A DNA stretch of 64,000 nt. Origin: Janthinobacterium sp. 1_2014MBL_MicDiv (GTDB lineage Bacteria > Pseudomonadota > Gammaproteobacteria > Burkholderiales > Burkholderiaceae_D). How positions within the stretch are numbered: the stretch's first letter is position 1; each line of letters begins with the position of its first letter. The stretch is from the NCBI RefSeq assembly GCF_001865675.1, contig NZ_CP011319.1, forward strand, positions 372,001 through 436,000, read 5' to 3'. Shown here piece after piece: positions 17,684 through 26,800 of this stretch. Position numbers and translations under genes: made by a program. The notes beneath the pieces are model-generated. The model was not told the DNA's origin and made no database searches. It saw only the letters and a list, made by a program, of their open reading frames with translations.

Positions 17684-19357
17684 ATGCCGAACCCGCACTT
17701 GCGCCGCACCCTGACCGTACTCGCCTGCCTGGGCGCCCTGGGCCAGGCCCACGCCGACACGGTGATCGACAATGCCAACGGCTACACGCTCGACGCAAAC
17801 GGCAAGGTGATCCGTTTCACGGCGCTGGCGTTTGACGACGCGGGCAAGCTGCTTGCCGTCGGCAGCGCGGCCGATGTGAAACGCAAGGCGGCCAAGGGCG
17901 CCACGCATGTCGACGTGCAGGGCAAGACGGTGCTGCCGGGCCTGATCGACGCGCACGGCCACGTCTTCGGCCTGGGCACGATCGCCAGCGGCGTGATGCT
18001 GTACGGTTCCCCGTCGCTGCCGGCCGCCGTGCAGGCCGTGGGCGACTTCGCGCGCGCGCATCCGGAGCGCGGCTGGGTCGTCGGCAATGGCTGGAACCAG
18101 GAAATCTGGAAGCTGGGGCGCTTTCCCACGGCAGCGGAACTCGATGCGGCGGAAAGCGCGCGCCCCGTGTGGCTGCGCCGGGTCGACGGCCACGCGGGCT
18201 GGGCCAACAGCCGCGCGCTGGCGCTGGCCGGCATCACGCGCGATACGCCCGACCCGGCCGGCGGCAAGATCGAGCGCGACGCGGACGGCCATGCCACGGG
18301 TGTGCTGGTCGATAACGCCATGGACTTGATGGATGCCGTGCTGCCCAGGCCAGGCGACGTGGAAAACCGCGCCGCCCTCGATGGCGCGCTGGCGCAGCTG
18401 TCGCAGGTGGGCCTGACCAGCGTGCACGACGCGGGCATCGGCCGGATGCAGGACCGGCTGTTCCGCGACTATGCGGATCAGGGCAAGCTGACGGTGCGCG
18501 TGTACGGCATGATTGCCGACACGACGGACGACTTCGACGCGCTGGCGAAAAACGGTCCGCTGAACAGCTACGCGCGCGATATGTACGCCTTGCGCGCCGT
18601 CAAGCTGCTGTCCGACGGCGCCCTGGGCAGCCGCGGCGCGGCCCTGCTGGCGCCGTACAGCGACGATCCGTCTACCCGTGGCCTGCTGTTCTACCCGGAC
18701 GCCGTCATGCGCGCGAAGATGGAAAAAGCCATGCGCGCCGGCTACCAGGTGAATGTGCACGCCATCGGCGACGCGGGCAACCATCAAATCCTCGATGGCT
18801 ACCAGGCCCTGATCGGACAATACCGCAGCGCGGGCCTGCGCCACCGCATGGAGCATGCGCAGGTGGTGCAATTGAGCGATATCCCCCGCTTCAAGAGCCT
18901 GGGCATCGTGCCGTCGATGCAGCCGACGCATGCCACCTCGGACCAGAACATGGCGGAGCAGCGCGTGGGCCACGAGCGCATCAAGGGCGCGTATGCGTGG
19001 CGCACCTTCCTCCAGCAGGGTTCGCGCATCGCCTGCGGCTCGGACTTCCCCATCGAGTCGCCGAACCCGTTCGAGGGCATCCACGCGGCCGTCACGCGGC
19101 AGAACAGCGAAGGCTTTCCGGCCGGCGGCTGGTATCCGCAGCAGGCGATGACGGTGACGCAGGCGCTGCGCTGCTTCACGCTCGACGCGGCCTGGGCGGC
19201 GCACCAGGAGAAAGTCATCGGCACGCTGGAACGGGGCAAATGGGCCGACTTCATCGTCGTCGACCAGGACCTGTTCAAGGTGGCGCCTGGCGCCATCGGC
19301 AAGACGCAGGTGCTGCAGACGTGGGTGGCGGGCAGGCGCGTATTCGAGAAAAAATAG
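17684..19357 (+). CDS. exported amidohydrolase, YtcJ-like (amidohydrolase 3 family)
   Basis: About 557 residues with a signal peptide ending near AHADTVIDN. Metal-binding motifs of the amidohydrolase superfamily are present: GLIDAHGHVFG, NVHAIGDAGNH, RMEHAQVVQ and CGSDFPIESPNPF. These enzymes hydrolyse C-N bonds of cyclic or amide substrates; the YtcJ subgroup is largely uncharacterised. Two ATGs compete: 17678 abuts the GGAG directly, while 17684 has GGAG at six bases, so the latter is preferred. It precedes the hut promoter and is not obviously part of the hut operon, although the superfamily is shared with HutI and HutF. Confidence 0.85.
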   Translation: MPNPHLRRTLTVLACLGALGQAHADTVIDNANGYTLDANGKVIRFTALAFDDAGKLLAVGSAADVKRKAAKGATHVDVQGKTVLPGLIDAHGHVFGLGTIASGVMLYGSPSLPAAVQAVGDFARAHPERGWVVGNGWNQEIWKLGRFPTAAELDAAESARPVWLRRVDGHAGWANSRALALAGITRDTPDPAGGKIERDADGHATGVLVDNAMDLMDAVLPRPGDVENRAALDGALAQLSQVGLTSVHDAGIGRMQDRLFRDYADQGKLTVRVYGMIADTTDDFDALAKNGPLNSYARDMYALRAVKLLSDGALGSRGAALLAPYSDDPSTRGLLFYPDAVMRAKMEKAMRAGYQVNVHAIGDAGNHQILDGYQALIGQYRSAGLRHRMEHAQVVQLSDIPRFKSLGIVPSMQPTHATSDQNMAEQRVGHERIKGAYAWRTFLQQGSRIACGSDFPIESPNPFEGIHAAVTRQNSEGFPAGGWYPQQAMTVTQALRCFTLDAAWAAHQEKVIGTLERGKWADFIVVDQDLFKVAPGAIGKTQVLQTWVAGRRVFEKK

Positions 19358-19381
19358 GCGGTTTACGCTTGCAAAAATCTG

Positions 19382-19410
19382 TTGACTTGGTTGTATAGAC
19401 AACCTATGCT
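19382..19410 (+). promoter_or_regulatory. hut promoter with HutC operator filling the spacer
   Basis: A sigma-70-type -35 box TTGACT (19382-19387) and -10 box TATGCT (19405-19410) are separated by exactly 17 bases. Sixteen of these (19389-19404) form the palindrome GGTTGTATAGACAACC, six-base arms around ATAG. This matches the TTGTATAGACAA type recalled for HutC sites. Repressor bound here would sit between the two hexamers and exclude RNA polymerase. The predicted start of transcription is about 45 bases upstream of the hutU ATG. Confidence 0.85.
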
Positions 19411-19463
19411 GGGAGCACCAGAGCGGGTCACGCATGCCCGCTCGCCCCCTACGAGGAGACAGC

Positions 19464-21167
19464 ATGAACAGCACAATGGACACCGATCCACGCTTTGATG
19501 CCAGCCGCACCGTCCGCGCCCCGCGCGGCACGGTGATGGCTTGCAAGAGTTGGCAGGCCGAGGCGGCCTACCGCATGTTGCAAAACAACCTGGACCCGGA
19601 AGTGGCGGAAAACCCGCAGCACCTGGTCGTTTACGGCGGCATCGGCCGCGCGGCCCGCAACTGGGCCTGCTTCGACCAGATCCTCGCCTCGCTGCGCGAG
19701 CTGGAGGATGACCAGACCCTGCTGATCCAGTCCGGCAAGCCGGTGGGCGTGTTCCAGACCCACGCGGACGCGCCGCGCGTGCTGATCGCGAACTCCAACC
19801 TGGTGCCGAAATGGGCCAACTGGGAGCACTTCAACGAACTCGATCGGCAAGGCCTGTTCATGTATGGCCAGATGACGGCCGGCAGCTGGATCTACATCGG
19901 CACGCAGGGCATCGTGCAAGGCACGTATGAAACCTTCGCCGAGGCGGGCCGCCAGCATTTCGGTGGCGACTGGGCCGGGCGCTGGATCCTGACGGCGGGC
20001 CTGGGCGGCATGGGCGGCGCGCAGCCGCTGGCCGCCACCATGGCGGGCGCCGTCTCGCTCAATATCGAATGCCAGCAAAGCAGCATCGACTTCCGCCTGC
20101 GCACGCGCTACCTGGACAAGCAGGCGGCCAGCCTGGATGAGGCCCTGGAACTGGTCAAGTACCACACCGAACGCAAGGAAGCCATTTCCATCGGCTTGCT
20201 GGGCAACGCGGCCGAAGTGCTGCCGGAGCTGGTGCGCCGCGCGAAGGAGGGTGGGCTGGTGCCCGACCTGGTGACGGACCAGACGTCCGCGCACGACCTG
20301 GTCAACGGCTACCTGCCGCGCGGCTGGAGCGTGTCGGACTGGAAGGCGGCGCAGCAGGACCCGCAGCGCCATGCGCGCCTGACGGTGGCCGCCGCCGATT
20401 CCTGCGCCGCCCATGTGCAGGCCATGCTCGATTTCCACGCCATGGGCGTGCACACTGTCGATTACGGCAACAACATCCGCCAGGTGGCGTTCGACCAGGG
20501 CGTGCAGAACGCCTTCGACTTCCCCGGCTTCGTGCCCGCGTACATCCGCCCGCAGTTCTGCGAGGGACGGGGGCCGTTCCGCTGGGTGGCCTTGTCGGGC
20601 GATCCGGAAGACATCTATAAAACGGATGCGAAGATCAAGGAGCTGTTCCCGCACCACAAGCAGGTGCACCACTGGCTGGACATGGCGCGCGAGCGCATCG
20701 CCTTCCAGGGCCTTCCGGCGCGTATCTGCTGGCTGGGACTGGGCGAGCGACACATCGCGGGCCTGGCCTTCAACGAGATGGTGCGCACGGGCGAGCTGAA
20801 GGCGCCCATCGTCATCGGCCGCGACCACCTGGACACGGGTTCCGTGGCCAGCCCGAACCGCGAGACGGAAAGCATGAAGGACGGCACGGATGCCGTCTCC
20901 GACTGGCCGCTGCTCAACGCCATGCTCAATACGGCCGGCGGCGCCACCTGGGTTTCGCTGCACCATGGCGGCGGCGTGGGAATGGGGTATTCTCAGCATG
21001 CGGGCATGGTCATCGTGGCCGATGGCAGCGAAGCGGCGGCGAAACGCCTGGCGCGCGTGCTGGTCAACGACAGCGGCTCGGGCGTGATGCGCCACGCCGA
21101 TGCCGGCTATGAAACGGCGGCCGCCTGCGCCAAGCGCAACGGCCTGATTCTTCCCATGATTCCCTGA
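19464..21167 (+). CDS. hutU: urocanate hydratase
   Basis: 567 residues, normal for urocanase, which uses tightly bound NAD to convert urocanate to 4-imidazolone-5-propionate (step 2 of histidine degradation). Typical blocks are VVYGGIGRAARNW, the NAD-region LTAGLGGMGGAQPLA, and C-terminal SVASPNRETESMKDGTDAV. The ATG at 19464 has AGGAGA five bases upstream; ten extra in-frame codons are unlikely. First gene of the hut operon, directly behind the HutC-type operator; hutH begins 14 bases after its stop. Confidence 0.97.
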   Translation: MNSTMDTDPRFDASRTVRAPRGTVMACKSWQAEAAYRMLQNNLDPEVAENPQHLVVYGGIGRAARNWACFDQILASLRELEDDQTLLIQSGKPVGVFQTHADAPRVLIANSNLVPKWANWEHFNELDRQGLFMYGQMTAGSWIYIGTQGIVQGTYETFAEAGRQHFGGDWAGRWILTAGLGGMGGAQPLAATMAGAVSLNIECQQSSIDFRLRTRYLDKQAASLDEALELVKYHTERKEAISIGLLGNAAEVLPELVRRAKEGGLVPDLVTDQTSAHDLVNGYLPRGWSVSDWKAAQQDPQRHARLTVAAADSCAAHVQAMLDFHAMGVHTVDYGNNIRQVAFDQGVQNAFDFPGFVPAYIRPQFCEGRGPFRWVALSGDPEDIYKTDAKIKELFPHHKQVHHWLDMARERIAFQGLPARICWLGLGERHIAGLAFNEMVRTGELKAPIVIGRDHLDTGSVASPNRETESMKDGTDAVSDWPLLNAMLNTAGGATWVSLHHGGGVGMGYSQHAGMVIVADGSEAAAKRLARVLVNDSGSGVMRHADAGYETAAACAKRNGLILPMIP

Positions 21168-21180
21168 GACCTTGATCCGA

Positions 21181-22746
21181 ATGACTATGACACAGCATGC
21201 CAAAAGTTGGACCCTGAAACCGGGCGCGATGACCCTGGCCGACCTGCGCGGCGTATGGGCCGCGCCCGCCAAACTGATCCTCGCCGCCGAGGCCTATCCC
21301 GTCATCGAGGCGTCGGCCGCGGCCGTGCAGGCCATCGTCGCCAAGGGCGATGCGGCCTACGGCATCAACACGGGCTTCGGCCTGCTCGCCAAGACGCGCA
21401 TTCCCGATGAAAAGCTCGAGCAATTGCAGCGCAACCTGATCCTGTCGCACTCGGTCGGCACGGGCGAACTGCTGTCGGACGCCGTCGTGCGCCTGATCAT
21501 GCTGATGAAGATCGGCAGCCTGGCGCGCGGCTTTTCCGGCGTGCGCCCGCTGATCGTCGACACCCTGATCGCCCTGTACAACGCGGGCATCATGCCGGCC
21601 ATTCCCGCCAAGGGCTCCGTCGGCGCCTCGGGCGACCTGGCGCCGCTGTCGCACATGACGCTGGCCATGCTGGGCGTGGGCGACGTGCGCGTCAACGGCG
21701 AACTGATGCCGGCGCCGGACGCGCTGGCGCAGGCGGGCATCGCGCCCGTGGTGCTGGCGGCGAAAGAGGGCCTGGCGCTGATCAACGGCACCCAGGTGTC
21801 GAATGCGCTGGCGCTGCATGGCCTGTTCATGGCCGAGCGCCTGCTGGAAGCGGCGATGGTCACGGGCGCGCTGTCGCTCGACGCGGCCAAGGGCAGCGAT
21901 GCGCCGTTCGACGCGCGCGTGCACGCCGTGCGCGGCCAGCCAGGCCAGATCCTGGCGGCGCAGATGTACCGCCAGCTGGTGGCGCACAGCGCGATTCGCG
22001 CCTCGCACCTGGAAGGCGACGAGCGCGTGCAGGACCCGTACAGCCTGCGCTGCCAGCCGCAAGTCATGGGCGCCTGCCTGGACCTGATCGGCAATGTCGG
22101 CCGCACCCTGCTGATCGAGGCCAATGCCGTCACCGACAACCCGCTGATCTTCCAGGATGGCCCCAACGGACAGGCGGAAATCGTCTCGGGCGGCAATTTC
22201 CATGCGGAGCCGGTGGCCTTTGCGGCCGACACGCTGGCGCTGGCGATCGCTGAAATCGGCGCGCTGGCCGAGCGCCGCATCGCGCTGCTGATCGATGCCA
22301 CGCTGTCCGGCCTGCCGCCCTTCCTCGTGCGCGACCCGGGCGTCAATTCCGGCTTCATGATCGCCCACGTGACGGCCGCTGCGCTGGCGTCGGAAAACAA
22401 GTCGCTCGCGCATCCGGCCAGCGTCGACAGCCTGCCGACGTCGGCCAACCAGGAAGACCATGTGAGCATGGCCACGTTTGCCGGGCGCCGCCTGGACGAC
22501 ATGGCGCACAACACGGCCGTCATCGTCGGCATCGAGCTGCTGGCCGCAGCGCAGGGCATCGATTTCCACCGCCCGCTGAAAACCTCGCCGCACCTCGAGC
22601 ACGTGCACCATCAGCTGCGCCAGAAAGTGCCGTTCTTCGATGCCGACCGCTTCTTTGCACCCGATATCGAAGCGGCCAAGCAGATGGTCTTGCGCGGTGA
22701 GCTGAGCACCACGTGCAAGAGCCTGTTCGCCCCGCTGTACGCCTAG
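21181..22746 (+). CDS. hutH: histidine ammonia-lyase
   Basis: 521 residues. It removes ammonia from L-histidine to give urocanate (step 1). The Ala-Ser-Gly triad that cyclises into the MIO cofactor is A149-S150-G151 within SVGASGDLAPLSH. Other family blocks are YGINTGFG near the N-terminus and the DNPLIF and SANQEDHVSM segments. Start candidates are the ATGs at 21181 and 21187; only a weak GAGA lies upstream, so translation may depend on coupling to hutU, whose stop is 14 bases away. Gene order hutU-hutH is common in proteobacteria. Confidence 0.97.
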   Translation: MTMTQHAKSWTLKPGAMTLADLRGVWAAPAKLILAAEAYPVIEASAAAVQAIVAKGDAAYGINTGFGLLAKTRIPDEKLEQLQRNLILSHSVGTGELLSDAVVRLIMLMKIGSLARGFSGVRPLIVDTLIALYNAGIMPAIPAKGSVGASGDLAPLSHMTLAMLGVGDVRVNGELMPAPDALAQAGIAPVVLAAKEGLALINGTQVSNALALHGLFMAERLLEAAMVTGALSLDAAKGSDAPFDARVHAVRGQPGQILAAQMYRQLVAHSAIRASHLEGDERVQDPYSLRCQPQVMGACLDLIGNVGRTLLIEANAVTDNPLIFQDGPNGQAEIVSGGNFHAEPVAFAADTLALAIAEIGALAERRIALLIDATLSGLPPFLVRDPGVNSGFMIAHVTAAALASENKSLAHPASVDSLPTSANQEDHVSMATFAGRRLDDMAHNTAVIVGIELLAAAQGIDFHRPLKTSPHLEHVHHQLRQKVPFFDADRFFAPDIEAAKQMVLRGELSTTCKSLFAPLYA

Positions 22747-22802
22747 ACATGAACTGACGCCTGGCCGGCCCTCGGGCAAGCGCCGGGCGCAAGGAGACGA
22801 CA

Positions 22803-23591
22803 ATGGATTTCCGTTTCAACGAAGGCAGCATCCCGCTGCTGGTGTCGATGCCCCACGTGGGCACCGATATTCCCGACGATATCGCCGCGCGCATGACGCC
22901 GCAGGCGCTGATCAAGGCCGACACGGACTGGCACCTGCGCGAGCTGTATGGCTTTTTGCACGAGATGGATGCATCCGTGCTGTCGGCGCGCTGGTCGCGC
23001 TACACCATCGACTTGAACCGCCCGCAGGAAGACACCAACCTGTACCCGGGCCAGGACACGACGGGCTTGCTGCCCAACGATACCTTCCACCGCGAGCCGC
23101 TGTACCTGCCGGGCCGCGAACCCGATGCGCAGGACGTGCAGCAGCGCTTGCAGCGCTACTGGGCGCCGTACCACCGGCAGCTGCGCGCGGAGCTGGAGCG
23201 CCTGCTGCGCGTGCACGGCGCCGTGGTGCTGTGGGATGCCCATTCCATCGCCTCGCGCGTGCCGCGCTTTTTCGAGGGCAAGCTGCCCGACCTGAATTTC
23301 GGCACGGCCGACGGCGCCAGCTGCGATGGCGGCCTGACGTCCGCCGTAGTGGATATCGCGCGCGCGCAGGAACAATTCACCGTGGCGCTGAACGGGCGCT
23401 TCAAGGGCGGGCATATCACGCGCCATTACGGCCAGCCGGAAAGCCGCGTGCATGCGATCCAGCTGGAGATGTGCCAGTGCCTGTACATGGATGAAGCGGC
23501 GCCGTTCGGCTACCGGCCCGACCTGGCCGCGCAGGTGCAGCCGCTGCTGCGCCAGATGATGGAAGCGGCCGTGGCATGGGTGGCGCGTTGA
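22803..23591 (+). CDS. hutG: N-formylglutamate deformylase (amidohydrolase)
   Basis: 262 residues of the N-formylglutamate amidohydrolase family: SMPHVGTDIPDDI, DTDWHLRELY, SRYTIDLNRPQEDTNLYPG and LWDAHSIASRVPRFFEGKLP. It cleaves N-formylglutamate to glutamate and formate, the last step of the HutF-dependent route. The ATG is preceded by AAGGAGACGACA. Its 3' end overlaps the proposed hutF start by 16 bases. Presence of this type of HutG together with HutF excludes the formamide-releasing formiminoglutamase route. Confidence 0.94.
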   Translation: MDFRFNEGSIPLLVSMPHVGTDIPDDIAARMTPQALIKADTDWHLRELYGFLHEMDASVLSARWSRYTIDLNRPQEDTNLYPGQDTTGLLPNDTFHREPLYLPGREPDAQDVQQRLQRYWAPYHRQLRAELERLLRVHGAVVLWDAHSIASRVPRFFEGKLPDLNFGTADGASCDGGLTSAVVDIARAQEQFTVALNGRFKGGHITRHYGQPESRVHAIQLEMCQCLYMDEAAPFGYRPDLAAQVQPLLRQMMEAAVAWVAR

Positions 23592-24964
23592 GCGGCTGCC
23601 TGTTCGCGCGCCACGCGCTGCTGCCGCAGGGCTGGCGCCGCGACGTGCTGCTGGCATGGGATGCGGCCGGCGATTTGACGCACGTCACGGAAGACGCCGC
23701 GCGGCCGCCTGGCGCGCAAGTGGCGGAATACGTCTTGCCGGGCATGGTCAACCTGCATTCGCACGCCTTCCAGCGCGCGCTGGGCGGCATGACGGAAGTC
23801 GCCGGGGATGGCGCTGGCAAGGCACCGGACAGCTTCTGGACCTGGCGCGAGCTGATGTACCGCTTCGCGCGCCACATCACGCCGCAGCAGATGGAAACCA
23901 TCGCCGCGCAGCTGTTCGCCGAATGCCTGCGCCATGGCTACACGGCCGTCTGCGAATTTCACTACCTGCAGCGCGATGCGGGCGGCGCCATGTATGCGCG
24001 TCCCGCGGAGACGGCCGAGCGCGTGCTGGCCGCGGCGCGCATCAGCGGCATCGGCATGAGCATGCTGCCGGTGCTGTACAGCCATGCGGGCTTCGGCGAA
24101 CAAGCGTTGAAACCGGAGCAGGCGCGCTTCCGCACGGATGCGGACGATGTCCTGCGCATCATCGAAGCGCTGGCGCCGCTGCGTGGCGGGCAGGTGGAAG
24201 TGGGCTTTGCGCCGCATTCGCTGCGCGCGGCCAGCGTGGAACAGATCCGCGAAGTGGCGGCGGCGCTGCCTGCGGGCCGTCCCATCCACATCCACATCGC
24301 CGAGCAGCAGGGCGAAGTGCGCCAGAGCCTCGACTTCAGCGGCCGGCGCCCGGTGCAGTACCTGTACGAGCAGGTCGACGTCGATGCGCGCTGGTGCCTG
24401 GTGCACGCCACGCATGTGCAGCCCGACGAGGTGGCGCAGATGGCCGCCAGCGGCGCCGTGGCGGGCCTGTGCCCGACGACGGAGGCGAACCTGGGCGATG
24501 GCCTGTTCCCGCTGGCCGAATTCATCGCCGCCGGCGGGGCATTTGGCGTCGGCAGCGACAGCCACGTGTCGCAGTCGCCGGTGGAGGAATTGCGCTGGCT
24601 CGAATATGGCCAGCGTCTGCAGCGCCAGCAGCGCAATGTCGCCGCCACGCCGGATGAACGCCATGTGGGCGACTACCTGTGGCAGGCGGCCTTGCGCGGC
24701 GGCGCGCAGGCGGCCGGGCGCAAGCTGGGCGCGCTGGCGCCGGGCTGCCGCGCCGACCTGCTGGTGCTCGACGAGGCGCACGTCAACCTGGGCGGCGTGG
24801 CCATCGACGATGTGCTGGGCAGTTTTCTCTTCTGCGGCAACGACAGCCTGGTACGCGACGTGCTGTGCGGCGGCCGCTGGCAGGTGCGCGGCGGGCGCCA
24901 CGTGGCGCAGGACGCCATCGCCACCGCCTACAAGCGCACGCTGGCGCAACTGAGGGCGCTCTGA
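23576..24964 (+). CDS. hutF: formimidoylglutamate deiminase
   Basis: 462 residues, amidohydrolase superfamily. It deiminates N-formimino-L-glutamate to N-formyl-L-glutamate and ammonia. Metal-site motifs: MVNLHSHAFQRALGGMTE, HIHIAEQQGEV, LVHATHVQPDEV and GVGSDSHVSQSPVEELRWLE. The first ATG lies inside hutG; a TTG at 23588 formed with the hutG stop (TTGA) is an alternative, four codons shorter. It overlaps the next gene, hutD, by one base (TGATG), so hutG-hutF-hutD are translationally linked. Confidence 0.94.
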   Translation: MGGALSGCLFARHALLPQGWRRDVLLAWDAAGDLTHVTEDAARPPGAQVAEYVLPGMVNLHSHAFQRALGGMTEVAGDGAGKAPDSFWTWRELMYRFARHITPQQMETIAAQLFAECLRHGYTAVCEFHYLQRDAGGAMYARPAETAERVLAAARISGIGMSMLPVLYSHAGFGEQALKPEQARFRTDADDVLRIIEALAPLRGGQVEVGFAPHSLRAASVEQIREVAAALPAGRPIHIHIAEQQGEVRQSLDFSGRRPVQYLYEQVDVDARWCLVHATHVQPDEVAQMAASGAVAGLCPTTEANLGDGLFPLAEFIAAGGAFGVGSDSHVSQSPVEELRWLEYGQRLQRQQRNVAATPDERHVGDYLWQAALRGGAQAAGRKLGALAPGCRADLLVLDEAHVNLGGVAIDDVLGSFLFCGNDSLVRDVLCGGRWQVRGGRHVAQDAIATAYKRTLAQLRAL

Positions 24965-25539
24965 TGGCCACCTTCATCCCGCACGAATGCCTGCGCGCCG
25001 CGCCGTGGAAAAATGGCGGCGGCAGCACGACGGAAATCGCCATTTCGCCAGCGGGCGCCGGTTTCGACGATTTCGACTGGCGCATCAGCCTGGCGACGAT
25101 CACGGCCAGCGGGCCGTTTTCCAGCTTTCCCGGCATCGACCGCAGCCTGATGCTGGTCGATGGCGACAGCGTGCAGCTGATGCTCGATGGCGCGCGCAAG
25201 GTGACCTTGAGCGCGGCGCAGCCCATGCTGTGGTTTCCCGGCGAGGCGGCCGTCGATGCGCAAGTCAAGGGGCCGACCACGGATTTCAATGTGATGACGC
25301 GGCGCGACCGCTGTCGCCACCAGCTGGAAAAAATCACGGCGCCGGTCAATCTGGCGCGGCGCAGCGCGGCCACCTTGCTGTTCGTCGCCGGCGAGGGACC
25401 CGTGCTGGCGCGCGCCAGCGACCAGCAGTTCGCGCTGGCCCGCTACGACGCGCTGCTGCTGGACGCCGACGATGCGCAGGACTGGCGGCTCGACGCCTTG
25501 CAGCGCACGGCCGTGTTCCGCGTCGACCTGTTCATCTAA
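24964..25539 (+). CDS. hutD: HutD family protein
   Basis: 191-residue cupin-like HutD protein: RAAPWKNGGGSTTEIAISP and FDWRISLATITASGPFS are family hallmarks. In Pseudomonas, HutD is not an enzyme of the pathway but limits or tunes hut expression, perhaps by binding formylglutamate. The start codon overlaps the hutF stop by one base. Located between hutF and hutI within the operon. Confidence 0.93.
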   Translation: MATFIPHECLRAAPWKNGGGSTTEIAISPAGAGFDDFDWRISLATITASGPFSSFPGIDRSLMLVDGDSVQLMLDGARKVTLSAAQPMLWFPGEAAVDAQVKGPTTDFNVMTRRDRCRHQLEKITAPVNLARRSAATLLFVAGEGPVLARASDQQFALARYDALLLDADDAQDWRLDALQRTAVFRVDLFI

Positions 25540-25553
25540 CGAGGAAAACACCG

Positions 25554-26780
25554 ATGCAAGACTGGGATCTGGTCATCCACAACGTCCACCTGGCCACCAT
25601 GGAGCACGGTTACGGCGAACTGCTCGACGCGGCCATCGCCGTCAAGGATGGCCGCATCGCCTGGTTCGGACCCGGCGACGAACTGCCGGCCAGCGGCGCG
25701 CCCCTGTTCGACGGCCAGGGCTGCTGGCTGACGCCGGGCCTGATCGACTGCCATACGCACATCGTCCACGCGGGCAACCGCAGCGACGAATTCGAGGCGC
25801 GCCTGAACGGCGCCAGCTATGAAGACATCAGCCGCGCCGGCGGCGGCATCATGTCCACCGTGCGCGCCACGCGCGCGGCCAGCGACGAGGAGTTGCTGCG
25901 GCAAAGCCTGCCCCGCGTGCTGGCGCTGCTGGCCGAGGGCGTGACCACGCTGGAGATCAAGTCCGGCTATGGCCTGGCTGCGGACAGCGAGGCGAAGATG
26001 CTGCGCGTGGCGCGCCGGATCGGGCAGACTCTGCCAGTCACCGTGCGCACCACGTTTCTTGGCGCGCACGCGCTGCCGCCCGAGTATGCGGGCCAGGCCG
26101 ATGCGTATATCGACCTGCTGTGCAGGCAGATGCTGCCGGCGCTCGCCGGCGATGGCCTGGTCGACGCCGTCGACGCCTTTTGCGAGCGCATCGGCTTTAC
26201 GCCGGCGCAAACCGAAACGGTGTTCGAGGCGGCGCGCGCCTTGAATCTGCCCGTCAAACTGCATGCGGAGCAGCTGTCCGACCTGGGCGGCGCGGCCCTG
26301 GTGGCGCGCTACGGCGGCCTGTCGGCCGACCACCTGGAATTTTTGTCGGACGAGGGCATCGCCGCCATGGCGCGGCACGGCACGGTGGCGGTGCTGCTGC
26401 CCGGTGCGTATTACTTTTTGCGCGAGACGCAGCCACCGCCCGTCGCGGGGCTGCGCGCGGCCGGCGTGCCGATGGCCGTGTCCACCGATTGCAACCCGGG
26501 CACCTCGCCCATGACGTCCCTGCTGCTGGCGATGAACATGGCCTGCACCCTGTGGCGCCTCACGCCGCAGGAAGCGCTGGCCGGCTGCACGATCCACGCG
26601 GCGCGCGCGCTGGGCCTGCAGCAGGAAACGGGCAGCCTGGTGGTCGGCAAGCGCGCCGATTTCGCACTGTGGCGCATCGCGCGCCCGGCCGACCTGGCGT
26701 ATGCGCTGGGCCTGAACCCATGCGCCGGCGTGGTGCATGGCGGTGTCTGGCGCATGCCGGTGGTAAGCTTGGCGGATTGA
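25554..26780 (+). CDS. hutI: imidazolonepropionase
   Basis: 408 residues, metal-dependent amidohydrolase that opens 4-imidazolone-5-propionate to N-formimino-L-glutamate (step 3). Motifs: GLIDCHTHIVHAGNRSDEF, TTLEIKSGYGL, KLHAEQLSDLGGA and STDCNPGTSPM. The ATG at 25554 has GAGGAAAACACCG just before it, correcting a frame that is open far upstream. The transporter gene follows 20 bases later, so it is probably co-transcribed. Confidence 0.96.
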   Translation: MQDWDLVIHNVHLATMEHGYGELLDAAIAVKDGRIAWFGPGDELPASGAPLFDGQGCWLTPGLIDCHTHIVHAGNRSDEFEARLNGASYEDISRAGGGIMSTVRATRAASDEELLRQSLPRVLALLAEGVTTLEIKSGYGLAADSEAKMLRVARRIGQTLPVTVRTTFLGAHALPPEYAGQADAYIDLLCRQMLPALAGDGLVDAVDAFCERIGFTPAQTETVFEAARALNLPVKLHAEQLSDLGGAALVARYGGLSADHLEFLSDEGIAAMARHGTVAVLLPGAYYFLRETQPPPVAGLRAAGVPMAVSTDCNPGTSPMTSLLLAMNMACTLWRLTPQEALAGCTIHAARALGLQQETGSLVVGKRADFALWRIARPADLAYALGLNPCAGVVHGGVWRMPVVSLAD

Positions 26781-26800
26781 TCATTCGTCCGGAGCGCCGC

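Noticed and set aside
16967..19546. Minus-strand open frame of 859 codons
   Set aside because: It runs antisense over the GNAT and the amidohydrolase genes and across the hut promoter. Composition is typical of antisense GC-rich DNA, no motif.
21064..22803. Minus-strand frame of 579 codons opposite hutH
   Set aside because: Shadow of hutH, which carries the MIO triad and correct length.
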